Shown here one piece after another: positions 37,059-49,199 of a stretch of 64,000 nt of DNA. This DNA comes from Carnegiea gigantea (Eukaryota > Streptophyta > Magnoliopsida > Caryophyllales > Cactaceae): positions 2,421,501 through 2,485,500 of the forward strand of contig JAKOGI010000004.1 in the NCBI GenBank assembly GCA_029747015.1, in the 5' to 3' direction. The position numbers and the translations under genes were made by a program. The notes beneath the pieces are model-generated. The model did not search any database, was not told where the DNA came from, and saw nothing but the letters and a program-made list of their open reading frames with translations. Position 1 is the stretch's first letter. The number at the start of each line of letters is the position of its first letter.

Positions 37059-37073
37059 AATAAGTGACAAGCA

Positions 37074-38408
37074 AAAATGATACAATTAAAATTCCTACAT
37101 GATTCTTGTGAATTGAGAAAGTCTATGATGAGAGGACTTTATCCTTTATCAGGTCAACAGTAACTTGACTTCAGTAAAATGGAAGATCCAACCGCCCACA
37201 AAAAAAATCCTACTCGATTCACCAAAATCTCCTTAACATTTTACAGGAAAACCTCTAACCACATATACATGTACAAATTGATGTACAATTGTACAAAATA
37301 CACATACTGGATGGGAGAATAAGGACCGATGAATAGATGATATTTTTCTCTTTGCATTTTGAATTTTTAAAAATTCATGTGTTTTTGTGGACTTTCAGCA
37401 TCACCGACGATGAGCAAGGAGATGAAGAAAATGATACAGCAACCCCAAATGGGGTAGGTTCTGTCTAGCATTTAAGGCTCCTAGACATTTCCTTGTCCCA
37501 ATTATACAATTGATGGTAATTAAATCTGATTAAATTGACGGCCGGGTCATAAGGATTCATAGGTAGGATTTTTTTGACTCTAACTTTACCGAACCCTCAT
37601 GTGGGTCGGCTAACCCTTAACCCTTAGCTCCAACCCTGACCCTACGGGTACCTTCGAGTAATTATGTCAAACCCAACTCTCAAACATTCCCTACACAAAA
37701 ATGAAAATTTTCACTAAATTTCATTTTTATTATAAAGTTCAACATTAAATATCCTACAAACACAAACGGCTAACGATAATATAATATTCCAATGAAGTGC
37801 ATCGCAATTACAAACACTCTAATGCGTATGAAAACATTTAATTCACTAAAACGATTACTCTAAACATCAAAGAGGGAGCGTTAGAAGGTTACGAGCAGTG
37901 CAATCCGGAGATATGAATGGGGGGAAGGCCAAGAGGAGACGAAAAAGTAGAAAGCGAAAAAGTTTTGAATAAATGAGACCCAAGGTATTTTGTTTTATTT
38001 TTAAAAAAATTAATTTTTTTAAAAAAGTGAGAATCAGCGGGTCGGATCATATGGTCATAACCTCTGCACAAGTCCAACCTTTTTTATAATCGGGTACCTT
38101 CACTTCGAAGTTCAGGGTGGGTTAGGGGGAAAAAACCGACCCTATCCTTCATTTTTAAGGGCAAATTAGGCGGAAATAGATCAAGTGAGGCCCCGATCAG
38201 TAGATCAGGTTTAAGGGTAATACATCTTATCTAGACCTTGGGGTCAAGTTACTCGGCTGTGTATATTTCAATTTCATGAACATTGATTGATATGGTGTCT
38301 AGTTCCCTTATTTTCCCTTCCCTATTATATTCTGTTTTTCTTTTCTCTTTTCCATATCAGGCAATTTCAGCTTTTGAGGTCAGCAATGAGTGGGTCGACC
38401 AAGGAGCC
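37074..38408. other. Intergenic with GGGTC/GACCC-rich patches
   Basis: Patches at about 37530-37690 and 38030-38240 are rich in GGGTC, GGGTAC and GACCC words like the ends of the hAT-type elements at 7.1 and 52 kb. They may be the two ends of one such element, but I could not fix termini or a duplication. No gene seen. Confidence 0.35.
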
Positions 38409-38418
38409 TTATAAGTAA

Positions 38419-41400
38419 GGGCCGGTTCTTTTTATTGGTAAATTTCAAAATACCAACCTCAATTCACTTCAACCTAATTCAACCTACTTCAATCCACTTC
38501 TACTATTTTAACCAATTTCGATTCACTTCAACCTACCTCAGCTCATGTAATTGCCCGACCCTAAATCATATTTATTTATTTAATTAAGTCATATTACTAA
38601 TTTTTCACATTTATTTATCTCATTTAATAATCCCGATTGGGGGAATTCAATTTTGGCCCGACTTTGCAATTCAAGTTTCATTTACCATATTAATTTCGAA
38701 AAAATTGATAGTAGGCCTCGATAATTATGATGTAAAAGATTAAATTATTTCTCATGACATCACATTTAATTTCAAACTTTGGGGAAAAAAATTTAATTAA
38801 TCACACCTGGTTTGATATTTTTTCCGAACCCAGAGCTCATTTAAGGTCAATTTCGGCCCAACAAGTTTCTAATCCATTTGCTTCGCTAATTATCATTATT
38901 AGGCCCTAATTACAATTAGCAAAATATTTTTGGAGCTAAAATCTCAGCCAAATTTACTTGGATGATTTTCATCCAAGTAAACTAAGCTAGCAAAGGCAAG
39001 ACTAGTCTTTCTCTCTTTTCCTCTCTATTTCCTCCCACGTTCCTCTCTATTTCTCTACTCCCATGGGCAGCCCTTACTGCCACCACCACATCCACTAGCC
39101 ACCACCCCATCAACCACAAGCCACCACCCACAATGCACACCAACATCAACCACCACCTCCATCTTCACATATTCAAGTTTCAAGTGAGTAAACCCTAACT
39201 TTATCTGGTTGTTTTGATTGTATTTTGGATTTTGATTCTTATTTTTGATTATTGATCATGTTGTTTTGATGCAATCAAGAGTTATTTTGATATTGTATCG
39301 GTTGGATCATCTTGAACGAAAGAAAAGATGGAGGGTGTTCATGTTCATGCAAGTTTAGGGCGTGATGATGGATTTTGATTGTTTTAAATGGAATTTTATG
39401 ATCTTTGACATTGGTAATGAATATCAAGATATTTATGCTGATTTATATAAGTTAAAGAGTGATTTTAGTGGGTGGTTATATGAACAAAAGATTGAAAAAT
39501 GTGATTATTGAGTAGTAAACAGACCTAAAATAGGGGTCATTTCAGGAGGAAATTGGTATTAATTGGCACATTAGAAATTTATGAATTTTGGTGTAGTGAT
39601 AGCTTGATGAGTTAGCTTTCAATAGGATCTGAAATTACTCAATTTTGAGTTGTGTGCACAAAGTTATGACCAATTTACTGAAGACTATGCAAAACACATC
39701 GAAACTAGGAGCATTTGTGAACAGGAGAAACTGGTATTGATTGGGTCATTGAAAAATTGTGATTTTTGGTATGTGGATATATCAATGAGTTATCTTTCAA
39801 ATTCCTTTTGAATCACCTTAATCCAAGTTCTGTTGAAAAAGTTATGGTCATTTTGCTACGACTGCGCAGATTGAATTGAAATTGTGGACATCTGTGTTCT
39901 ACCCTAATTTTAGGGACCTTATTATGTGAATCATGCTTTGTGTCCTAAATAAAAGTTTTAGTGGACATTATAAACTTTTCATATTGGGGTTTTATATCTC
40001 AATTGGAGGTCAAGAGTAATGATATGGATTTTCTAAAATAGACCATCAAACGGTGTTATGTGAAGAAAGAAATCAGTGCTTAACGGATCAAACAGAGGTT
40101 ATTTGAGCCTTTATAAACCTCACGACACCCCTTATGGCATTGAACCTTCTATTATACATTCGAAATCTTTCATTATCAATTTCAGAAATCCATATTTCAT
40201 TTATATCAATTAAAATCTTTTCATTATCACCTCAATCATTTCAATTTGATCTATTTTGTTTCAGTTTGTTGTATTTCAAGTTCAATAACCCTAATTGATT
40301 TATTTTTCAAATCATTTTGTTGTAACTTATCTTATATTGAATTATTGAAATTGTGGAAGCTCTTTAATTAATCAATTTCTATTAAAGTTACAAATTCCGG
40401 GAGTAAATATTGTTTACTAACTGCATTTATCTATAATTATATTTCTTTAGCAGAATTGGGACCTAGTCTATCGTTTCCATTGTGTATAAGTATTATCAAG
40501 TGAAATATTATTTTAAAAACTTTAGGTACGTTCATTGCCTGTATCTTTAGAAATTAGAGTGTATTTATCAAACTTATTATGTTTCGGTAAGTACATCAAT
40601 GAATTAGTTTACACAATGATTTATCATTTAATTAGTGACCCCGTCAATTATCATCTATAGAGCATTCGCCCTTCAGTTATCCACGCGGTTTCAGGCCAGG
40701 TCCCCCGATCCGCTTGCCAGGTGTACACCTATTCATAGATCGTAACAGTATCAAGGGGTTCACTATCAGATAATAACTAGCAATACAGTTTTACATTCAT
40801 CTCATTCACTGTTTTAACTTAAAATGAATTGCAAAGCGGGCCCAACCAGTATTTCAATGATCATTTAATAATACAGGAATGCATGTACTGAGTTTCGACT
40901 CACAGTTCGAAATGTTTTTCATATTTTGTTTTAGGAAAATGCTCAGAAAATAGTCTTCATGCTAGTAAACCAGCGAAAAAGAATAAGTTGAGTAAGAGAA
41001 TCTGGATGGATCAACACTGACACAGTGTATGCATATTTTGAGAGCTGTATATTGAAATCTTCAGTGAATGGAGATGCAAATTACATGGTGAATTGTTATT
41101 ACTATAGTGTAAAAACCTTATGTTGGTTAACAGTTGATTATATATGGATTGATCAGGTGTGTATGTGTATGATTGAAGCTATGCTTGACTGTGTTAGTTA
41201 TAGCACTCATGTTTCAAGCCTTGTCCTTTTGGACGGCAGTAATGGCCCTATCATTGGGTTATCTAAATTATAATTAAGGGATTTATTAAGGAAAATACAA
41301 GCAGTGAAGCATGTTTAATTTGGGGGCGTTACAATTCACTTCCACTATTTTAACCAAGTTCAATTTATCACATGAAAAAATTAAACCCACTTCAACCTAT

Positions 41401-41475
41401 TTCAACCTACCTCAACCCATTTCAATCCACTTTACCTTTTTATCCACCCTAATTTATCCACGAAAAGAACAAGCC
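38419..41475. mobile_element. Tourist-like MITE, copy 2, split by a solo LTR
   Basis: Left part 38419-38545 begins GGGCCGGTTCTTTTTATTGG. Right part 41334-41475 ends in the inverted GGCTTGTTCTTTTCGTGG. Both parts are arrays of TTCAACCTAC/TTCAATCCAC, the complement of the GGTTGAAGTA units in copy 1. The flanks are TAA and TTA. Joined, the MITE would be about 270 bp, matching the 282 bp of copy 1. Confidence 0.82.
38546..41333. mobile_element. Solo LTR, 2788 bp, inserted in a MITE
   Basis: Begins TGTAATTGCCCGACCC and ends GGGGGCGTTACA, with inverted TGTAA/TTACA termini as in the large element at 24 kb. It precisely interrupts the MITE array. No second copy, primer-binding site or coding region is found, so it is interpreted as a solo LTR of a long-LTR family. 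The flanking pentamers are GCTCA and ATTCA, only three of five matching, so either the duplication has mutated or recombination involved two elements. Orientation cannot be decided. Confidence 0.7.
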
Positions 41476-42455
41476 TTAAGAATGTCACTTGTTCTAACTA
41501 TAATGCTACAAAAAGCCTTGAGAGAATATCATCAACGTGGAAGTAGAATTTAGATCAAACACAACCCATAGCGCTTCTCATTTTAATTCATTGTCTAGTG
41601 AGTTTGATAGTGAGATTGATTACATATAAACTAGACAAAACTTGATCCAAAAAGTCTAAACTATATGACCATAGGTGTAGCAACTGTGTATAACTCCTTC
41701 CTCCATTTTCGATGTGAAAGTTCAGCTCATTTGTGGATTTTGTAACACTTACCGAGTTAATTCTCTTTCAATATTTTTAAGTGGTCACTAAATTTTTAAG
41801 CGATCCTGATGAAATAAAAATGTGATTTCGTCACTTTTGGCGTTAGTTATGAAGTTATTACTTATTTTCAATAGAAAATTGCGATAATTGGACTAATTTT
41901 TGTGCTTTCTTCTGTACATGGTTTGTTTGACAGCTAGATGTATTGTAGTATACATCAAGTCATTTGATATTCTAGATCCAAGCTCTCACGTTCCTTTTGG
42001 GCCTTTTTTCATTTCTTTTTTTTTTGGGGTGCTGATTTTTAATTTATGAAAGAAAGGGGTTTTATTTTGAGCTGACAAGTTTGACATAAAAAGAAATTTA
42101 AAATTGTGCGATGCTGCTTAAAAAGAAATTTATAATTCTACTTCAATTGTACTTGACCGCCAAAAAAAGGACTGAGTGGAAAGTTTGGAAAAGATTTGAG
42201 TTGGATATAACAACTTCATTCCATCAGCATTCTCATTCGAGTTATCTACTAGCCCACATCTTTCATTAGTTGGGCAATACTATGAGGATTCATCTAAACC
42301 AACTTTGCTAGATGCAAATCTTCTTCTTCAGCAGCTAGATGCTTTGTCATCAGAAATTGAGATGGAAATTTTTTTTCAAGTTCGAACTACTAATCTTGGA
42401 GTTTCGAGTAGGAAAAGCAATGAGAATGCAAAAATGGTGAACGTAGAGTGGTCTG
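41476..42455. other. Intergenic, perhaps part of a decayed LINE RNase H
   Basis: Around 42180-42460 and again at 42707-42870 the plus strand looks weakly coding (LEGDDRVLIKALQMEKF, then EYNFREGN-stop-IANWSVKF). The REGN..A(D/N)W pattern is like the C-terminal RNase H-type domain of plant LINEs. Stops interrupt it. Identification is weak. Confidence 0.3.
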
Positions 42456-42473
42456 AGTAGGTTATTGTTCAAC

Positions 42474-42688
42474 GTCGAATAGCTCCTAGCCCCTGTGGTT
42501 GGGAGTGCCCTCGTCCACTTTCGAATTCGGGGGAGCAAATTATGCTTTGTGCATGGAAATTTGCGGTGGGCCTGGTTCCTGGGCTTTGTGCGCGGATTTT
42601 GACACCCCTTATCCTTTGGCCTGTTAAGGCCTATTGGGTATCCCTGAGTTAGGGGCCTGATTGGTTAAGCCCGCTTATCCCAAAAAAA
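42474..42688 (+). mobile_element. SINE with 18-bp target-site duplication
   Basis: 215-bp body between identical direct repeats AGTAGGTTATTGTTCAAC at 42456-42473 and 42689-42706. The 5' part contains GTGGTTGGGAGTG (A box-like) and TTTCGAATTCGGGGG (B box-like), and the 3' end runs TTATCCC followed by an A tail that overlaps the second repeat. More GC-rich than its surroundings. It differs from the Au family: no GGTAAGG..GCCTACA segment. It is inserted in a weakly coding-like stretch. Confidence 0.85.
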
Positions 42689-42706
42689 AGTAGGTTATTG
42701 TTCAAC

Positions 42707-45700
42707 TGTTCTTGAAGGTGACGATCGTGTGCTTATCAAAGCCTTACAAATGGAGAAGTTTAGATTTTTTGGTAGATTCAAACTCTTGTTAAAGATACAA
42801 AATCAAGTTTGCAACGAATATAACTTCAGAGAAGGAAATTGAATAGCTAATTGGTCGGTCAAATTTGACTTTTCTACTAGTTCTTCGAGTTTGTGTATAT
42901 GATCTATTCCTAGTTTTTCCTTTCTTTTTTTCTTATTGAGGACAATACAGGTGAAATGTAACCTCTGAAAAAAAGGAATTGCCTAATTTTTGCATTACTT
43001 ACCGTTAAATAAACAAAAAAGCAAGGCATTCGATTTGACAACCTCAAAGTACCTAAAATTATCATTGAAACTCTCAAAAAAGGATTCTTACAAATAAAGA
43101 GAGAAAAATTACCAAAAAGAAAAACCATAATAAAGACATAAACATTGCAAAGATAGGGAATTGACATTTACAAAGACACCAATAGCAATCCATTCAATTG
43201 CACACGTAGCATTTTTAAAAAAGGATGAGGAGAAAGGGGTTAGGATCAAGACGCAGGGGATTTGAATATTTTTAAATAGTCGAGGAGACATTACAACCGT
43301 ACAATTGAAAGGTCAAGATTAATGGAAAAAAAAAGCTCTGTAAAAGATGTCAGTATTGGCACATGAGGTTATTATAAGTTCCACATAATCATCGAGGAGG
43401 TTTTTGCTATAAATTATTCATTTGCTTGAAAATAAGATTGCAGATTATAAAATAGGAGCATGACTATTGCGACTCCTGATAGTGGCGTTGTCTCTTATCT
43501 ATATATCAAATAATCAATGCTCAACGAAGTAAAAGCTACATCCAATCATTCATCCTTTGAAAACCACCCCCAATCAAAATATATATATATATATTGTTGA
43601 AAATATTGTACAAGAGTAAAGAGTTTCACGTAAGGAATTTAATGAGAACGACTATAATATATAAGTTAATATATAAGTTAAGTAAACTACTCTTTATATT
43701 ATCAATTAATTTTAAAATAAAACCTTACTTATATTTGATATCATAGATCTTAATTAAAACGATCTTTCTTCTTAAATCTTCCCAATATATATATATATAA
43801 AAAATATTCAACAACAGAAACTTATAATTCTGTCTCTCTCTCGGGTCCATGTTCAAATATTTAGTGGATCGTAAAGTTCGCGTGTTGCTGTTGCATCGCA
43901 GAAAACGAGAAAGTGCAGTGCAAAGTGGTCCAATAGCCTGGCGACAAATCTTCGACGCAAACCCAGCATGACGCATGCCCAGGGAGTTAACTTATTGCAA
44001 CATAATAGGGATAATAATTCTTAATTCAGTTGTATAATGAATGTGGCGCTCAGCTGTCAATGTGCGTAGCCGAGTTATATAAAATGACTATGGACTTTTA
44101 TATTCCCCAAATAAGACGTCATGTTTGACTTTTGCGGACAAAAAGAATAATGGAAAAAAAAAATTTCATTATGTGAGTGATAATTAGGTCAACATTCAGT
44201 AATGTAAAATCAGGACCCCCCGAAAAAAAGGGGCTAAGTACTTCTCTCAAATAAATCATCCCTTGCGTCTTAATTGACATGTTAATTTACTAAGCAAACT
44301 AGCAAACGCATGCATATCTCAATTATTTAAGTCAATGTTTGAAGAAAATATTGTAATTGATTAGTTCAATTAAAAAGATGACTACTGTTGTATATGCCAA
44401 CTTATAAAATAGGTAAGTTCAGTTTTTAAACTTCACAAATACATCTGTTTGTATATTTTTCAATAGTTCTCGTAATTATTCTTCTTACACTCTCTGTCAT
44501 TCTCTTTATGCCGTGCACAGTACGTTAATTTCTGAAAGAAAAACCTACACAAATTAGTAGAAAACTCTTATCATTTTCATTATTGAAGTTTTAAAGGACG
44601 TTTCTTTTAATAACCTTTACAACAATTCAAGGGAGAGCGCTTGTGAGCCCTGATGTTGACGATGACAAGACAAGTAGCCCATGCAACGATATTGATTTTG
44701 GAGAATTGTCATTGAATTAATGTTTTTTTGGGAGTGGCATAGTTTACAAGGCATGAGATGGGTGAGCTTAGTCTTCACCAGCAGCGATAGGGATTTTTTT
44801 GGACTGCCAACATTAGGACTGATTTATGGTCATGGCATGCGCCACAGAGTCGATTGTAGGCCGTTGCTAATTTATTTCTAGGGGACAAACTTTTCTTGCA
44901 TATAATTAGATTTTACTCACCTTTTTTCGCATAGGTTTTCTTTTCCTTTATATATAATTAAGTACTAATTCACATGCATTAAAAAAAAAAAATCCTAACC
45001 GAGAACTTACATACATGAATTAAAACAAAAATTCACATGCAAAATTTATTGTAAGTTTTATTATAAACTCTAAACAATGACAACATAGGATACCCAAAAA
45101 TTAAAAAAAAGAAAAAGAAGCCCCAATATATGATCGTCTAATTAATATATGAAACAAGGAACCATAGGGCAAAGTGGAGACACCGCCACCATTATTTTTT
45201 GGGGGGGGGGGGGGGGGAATCTCTCTCTCCTCCCTCGAATACATCATGATAGATAAAATATTGATAATCACCTCCACCACTTTGTTTACGCGAAGATGAG
45301 TAAGCAAGCAAGCAAGCGAAGGTGATCTGATCTTACCTAAAAAACCGACACATTGACATATCACATACATACACGTACACCACCAACAGCTACGCCTGCA
45401 CACTTGCTCTCATCTGATTGGTCGATCCAGATCTTTTTTTCTCTCTCTTCACGTCTTCCCATGCACGCTGAGTCATAAAGTCTTTGTCATGAAATCTAAT
45501 TTGGCTGAAAAAGAGGAGATCTCATCCATCAGTCCCTCATCATAGCCATCATGCGGTTTCTGTTGCATCTTCTCTGCTACATCTTCCGTACTCTTTCTTA
45601 ATTTACCGGTTCACATTGGGTGGAGGCCGAAGGGCCGTCAGTTCAACATTGGGTGTATCTTAAGCAGGTACACTTTGCCCGGTAATCAGTCAAAATCTGT

Positions 45701-47099
45701 AAGAGTAACGACCACCGCAAAATTAGGAGACATATTAAAAAAAAGATAAATTAAAGAATAATTAAGAGCCACAAGTTTGCTTTTGACAATGACGAATAAC
45801 AGCTTGATGGAATACCCAAAAAAAACAGAAGACCAATATCTAGTTTGGAGCAAGAGCAATTAACAGCCGCAAACCTTTTTTTTTTGGGGACAAGCGACTG
45901 ATAACCGCAGGATAAGATTGTGCACGATTTTAACAAGTCATTTATGATTTTAACAATATTACTTTAAAAGGGAAGTTAAATTTGTCATATTAATTTTGTT
46001 CAGTTATCTAAAATTCCATCTTCAAAATCCTATATTTTTATAGTAGAACTAAAAATTACTAATCATTTGGTTCGCTCACTCCTAATTATATATGTTTCAT
46101 GTTTTTTAAAATAAAATTGAACGGCATAACCTTGACATACTACTTAAGGTTTCAAATATGGATTTAGGTAAACATCCACTTCCCCTTATCCTTCCCAATT
46201 TATATAAATTCACACCCCTAGAATCATTTTTTAAAAAAAATTTGTAAGTAATATTAGGAATCAAAAATCATTCCCTTACTTTTAAATGTCATTCACTCTT
46301 GATTCTATTCCAATGCAACTTTTTATATCAAACAGCCCCCTAATTAAGTCACATTACATTAGCATCAATACGGTATGCTTTTTGTTCATACTTTTTGAAT
46401 GATTGTTTAAAAAAAAAGATGCAAATGAAATGAGATGCAATAATTGAAAACGGATTTAAGAAGAATGCATTTACAATATTCGATATGCTTTTATTCATAC
46501 TTTAAGAATGATTGATTTAAAAAAGATGCAAATGAAATGACATGCATGAAATGAAATAAAAACATATTTAAAAAGATGCATTTCCGATTTGCCTTCTAAG
46601 TTATAACAATGAGACAAGACCATTGTATATTCTTATACACATCATATTATTGCACTTCTAAGCTAACTATATACTTTTTTTCGGTTATTTTTATTTATAT
46701 TTCAATTTTAGAGCTAATTTGTTGACAACGATTGTAAAAATTTTTAATAATCTAATTATTTCAAGTGTATAATGATATAACACACAACAATAATGAGTTA
46801 ATGACTATGCTAAGAGTAAAACCATAAAAGAGGCATGGAAAAGATGACTTTTATTAAGAGAAAAGGTGGCCCTTGGTGATGCAATTTCTATGCAGAAGAG
46901 GACAAGGTGGATAGAAAGGCATGTTCACACACAGAGAGGGTACCAATTATTCAGGTTTTAGGTTTTGTAGCCTCCATCATCTTATAATTTGGCAAAAATA
47001 CTGGTTTGCCCATTTTGCCATTGCTCCCAAACTTTTGTTTTTCCCAAAATTGCAATTTCTAGACTGACTTCAAAATTGGAAATTGCAAGTTGCAAACCC
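42707..47099. other. AT-rich intergenic DNA downstream of the bHLH gene
   Basis: No exon, RNA gene or bounded transposon was recognised in 4.4 kb. There are several short simple repeats: AT at 43579-43592 and 43786-43799, a 17-19 bp G run at about 45199-45217, and a duplicated stretch at 46370-46600 where a sequence with ATGCTTTTT(G/A)TTCATACTTT, GAATGATTG and AAAAGATGCAAATGAAATGA occurs twice about 100 bp apart. The bHLH 3' UTR should lie near 46.8-47.1 kb. Confidence 0.45.
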
Positions 47100-47470
47100 C
47101 TAGAATTGAAACATCACCTTAACCTGCTTCTGGAGATCTTTGATGTACTCAACTGCCAAATCTAGCATGTCTGCTGTGTTTGTTTGCTGCAGACAAACAT
47201 TTGTGTGATTGTTGAGTTGGGCATCTCAAATATTTGTCTCTTAAAAGGAGATAATTACTCAATCAAAGTTAATTAAAAAAAAAAAGGAAGAGGTAATTAC
47301 ACTATTCCTTAATTCGCAGAGATAATTAGACTATTATACCTTGTCCATGTTGGGCACTAGGTCTTGAAGCTTTCTCATCCTTTCACTAATCTTGGTTCTT
47401 CTTACCTGTAATTAGTAATAACAATTAACACACCCATCATAACTATGAATTTTAACTCGGATATAACAGG

Positions 47471-47510
<40 letters not shown>

Positions 47511-49032
47511 CAAAAAAAAAAAAACAATTCTCACTCTTTCAGCAATGCTTCGTGGGTGAGTAGCACATCCTCTCTTGGCCCTAATCCTACAGGGAACCAC
47601 TGTATCTTCAAACAACAATTTCTCCATATCTGAAAGATCTGTTAATGTCTTTGGTAAACTCAGGTGATGAGCCAAACGCGGCGGTCGATTCATCCTTTCT
47701 CCACTCTGCCACCACAAGAATCATAATCAAACACCACCTCCAAATCTAAATCGAAATCCATATCTCAAAAATTATGCGTATGAAAGGGTGTAGGGTGATC
47801 AGCGATGTAGTAACTTTACTCTCAATCATAGAGAGAATGGTTTTGTTCGAAGTAATGAACACCACCTATAATAATAAATGATTCAACATGGTCAAAAAAG
47901 AGATGAAACTCTTACCTGATTTTCTGATGCATCCACTTCAGAAAACTTTTTCTGATCATCATCTAAGCTTGACAGATTTTCAGACATAATTGAGTCAAGC
48001 GAGGTCTGTCTCATCAGCCCTGAAGTCACAGAAGGTTGAGCTTGAGCTTGAGCTTGAGCTTGAGTTGGTCCTGTTGGGAAATTCCCTATGCCTTTCATCT
48101 CACCAAATCCTTCAATCCATCAAAATCCAAAAAAATTAAATCAAAACCCCAAAAAATCTAAATCCATACCCCCCCGGAATCCCACCTAAGCAGGGTATCA
48201 GCGGGGAACAACCTTACCCTGAAAAAGTACAGAGAGGCTGGTTTCGTTAGAACGTAGATATTAAAACCTTTCGACCACCTGCTCCTCCACGAGAAACGAG
48301 TAGAGGACGGTTTATCGAGACTTTTTTGATAAAATATTTTCAATTTTTTTTTTTCTCAGATCTCCAACAAAAGTTACCATTATCAAGAATGTTTAGTATG
48401 TTGGCGAAGAACCCAGCAGGAGAGCTACTATGCCTTGTCAGACCAGAAGAACTATTATTATCATTGTTATTTTTGATCTTCATCTGGGTTGACATGGAAG
48501 TCATCCCCAATGAAGTAGCAGCTCGAGCAGAGCCTTTCATGGAGCTTCTCTGGTTCGCTAATGGTGGTTTTGACTGGCTCTGATAAACCACAGGCTGAGG
48601 TGAAGTGACGAAACTACCCTGCTGCTGTGGAAGCGTTTCTCTCTCTTGTTTCACCTCAACCATGAATTCAGAGTCCTGATTCACGGGGGAATTTTCCGGG
48701 ATGTCGCACAACTTTTGTGACGAAACAGAGGAGTTGCTGTTTGGGTTGGGTTCAGCACCCATGCTTGACATAAAGTTAGCAAATATGTCCTCTGTTTCTG
48801 GGCTCAGCGGTCTTGCGTTTGAGAAATCCTCCCTCTCTCGATCACCACCACCACCTCCTCCTCCACCGGCCGTGGTGTTGAGAGAATCAGCGACGTCGAG
48901 GAAGGTGGCGAAGTAGGAGCTAGGGGCAGAGCGAAAGCGAGTAAGGTTGTTGGTTGGTGGTCGCTTTTGATGGTGGTGGAATTGATCTTGGAAATGATGT
49001 TGGTATTGCTGATGCTGGAATCTTGAATCCAT
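47100..49032 (-). CDS. bHLH transcription factor, FBH/bHLH122-128-130 type
   Basis: Minus-strand exons 48378-49032 (ATG at 49032), 47916-48109, 47535-47705, 47340-47405 and 47100-47186; junctions GT-AG and phases consistent; 390 codons. The N-terminal half is low-complexity (Gln/His, a run of eight Gly, acidic patches) with LTRFRSAPSSYFATFLD, SSGLTRHSSSPAGFFANI and SGLMRQTSLDSIMSENL, hallmarks of the FBH/bHLH122 group. Exon 2 has a (QA)4 repeat. The DNA-binding part reads RAKRGCATHPRSIAERVRR, TKISERMRKLQDLVPNMDK, QTNTADMLDLAVEYIKDLQK (basic, helix 1, helix 2). Members bind E-box DNA as dimers in the nucleus; some promote flowering or affect stomata and potassium/ABA responses. The true role here is unknown. 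I read exon 5 through to a stop at 47100 (ending KQVKVMFQF). Family members usually have a longer Cys-containing tail, so a sixth exon after a donor at 47123 is possible. Confidence 0.88.
47472..47506. repeat. (AT)n microsatellite in bHLH intron 3
   Basis: About 17 AT dinucleotides within the 129-bp intron between the basic region exon and helix exon. Length variation here would not change the protein. Confidence 0.93.
48164..48310 (-). mobile_element. Au-type SINE remnant in bHLH intron 1
   Basis: On the minus strand GAGCAGGTGGTCGAAAGG (B box region), CGAAACCAGCCTCTCTGTAC and TTCAGGGTAAGGTTG, then GGTGGGATTCCGGGGGG, follow the Au SINE plan in order. No clear target duplication or TTG tail was found. 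It accounts for more than half of the 268-bp intron and lies in the same transcriptional direction as the gene. Confidence 0.7.
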
Positions 49033-49115
49033 CTTTCTGAGCCCAAACTTATCAGAAAATCAAGAAGAAATCAACTATAAAAAAACAGGGGAAAACACAG
49101 AAAAACAGGGGAGAG

Positions 49116-49123
49116 ATTTTATA
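49116..49123 (-). promoter_or_regulatory. Likely TATA box of the bHLH gene
   Basis: TATAAAAT on the minus strand (within CCAATATAAAAT), about 85-90 nt upstream of the ATG. The short predicted leader may be extended if transcription starts elsewhere; the CT-rich region further up (49130-49200) contains a (CTG)n-like run on the plus strand. Confidence 0.45.
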
Positions 49124-49199
49124 TTGGTCTTTTGAAGTCTCTGTGTTGTGCAACTCTGCTTCTGCTGCTGCTGCTGGTGATGAGGATGGAAGAAGAGGG

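Noticed and set aside
36775..37074. Isoleucine/tyrosine-repeat proteins at the TA microsatellite
   Set aside because: Translation of a simple repeat and a SINE.
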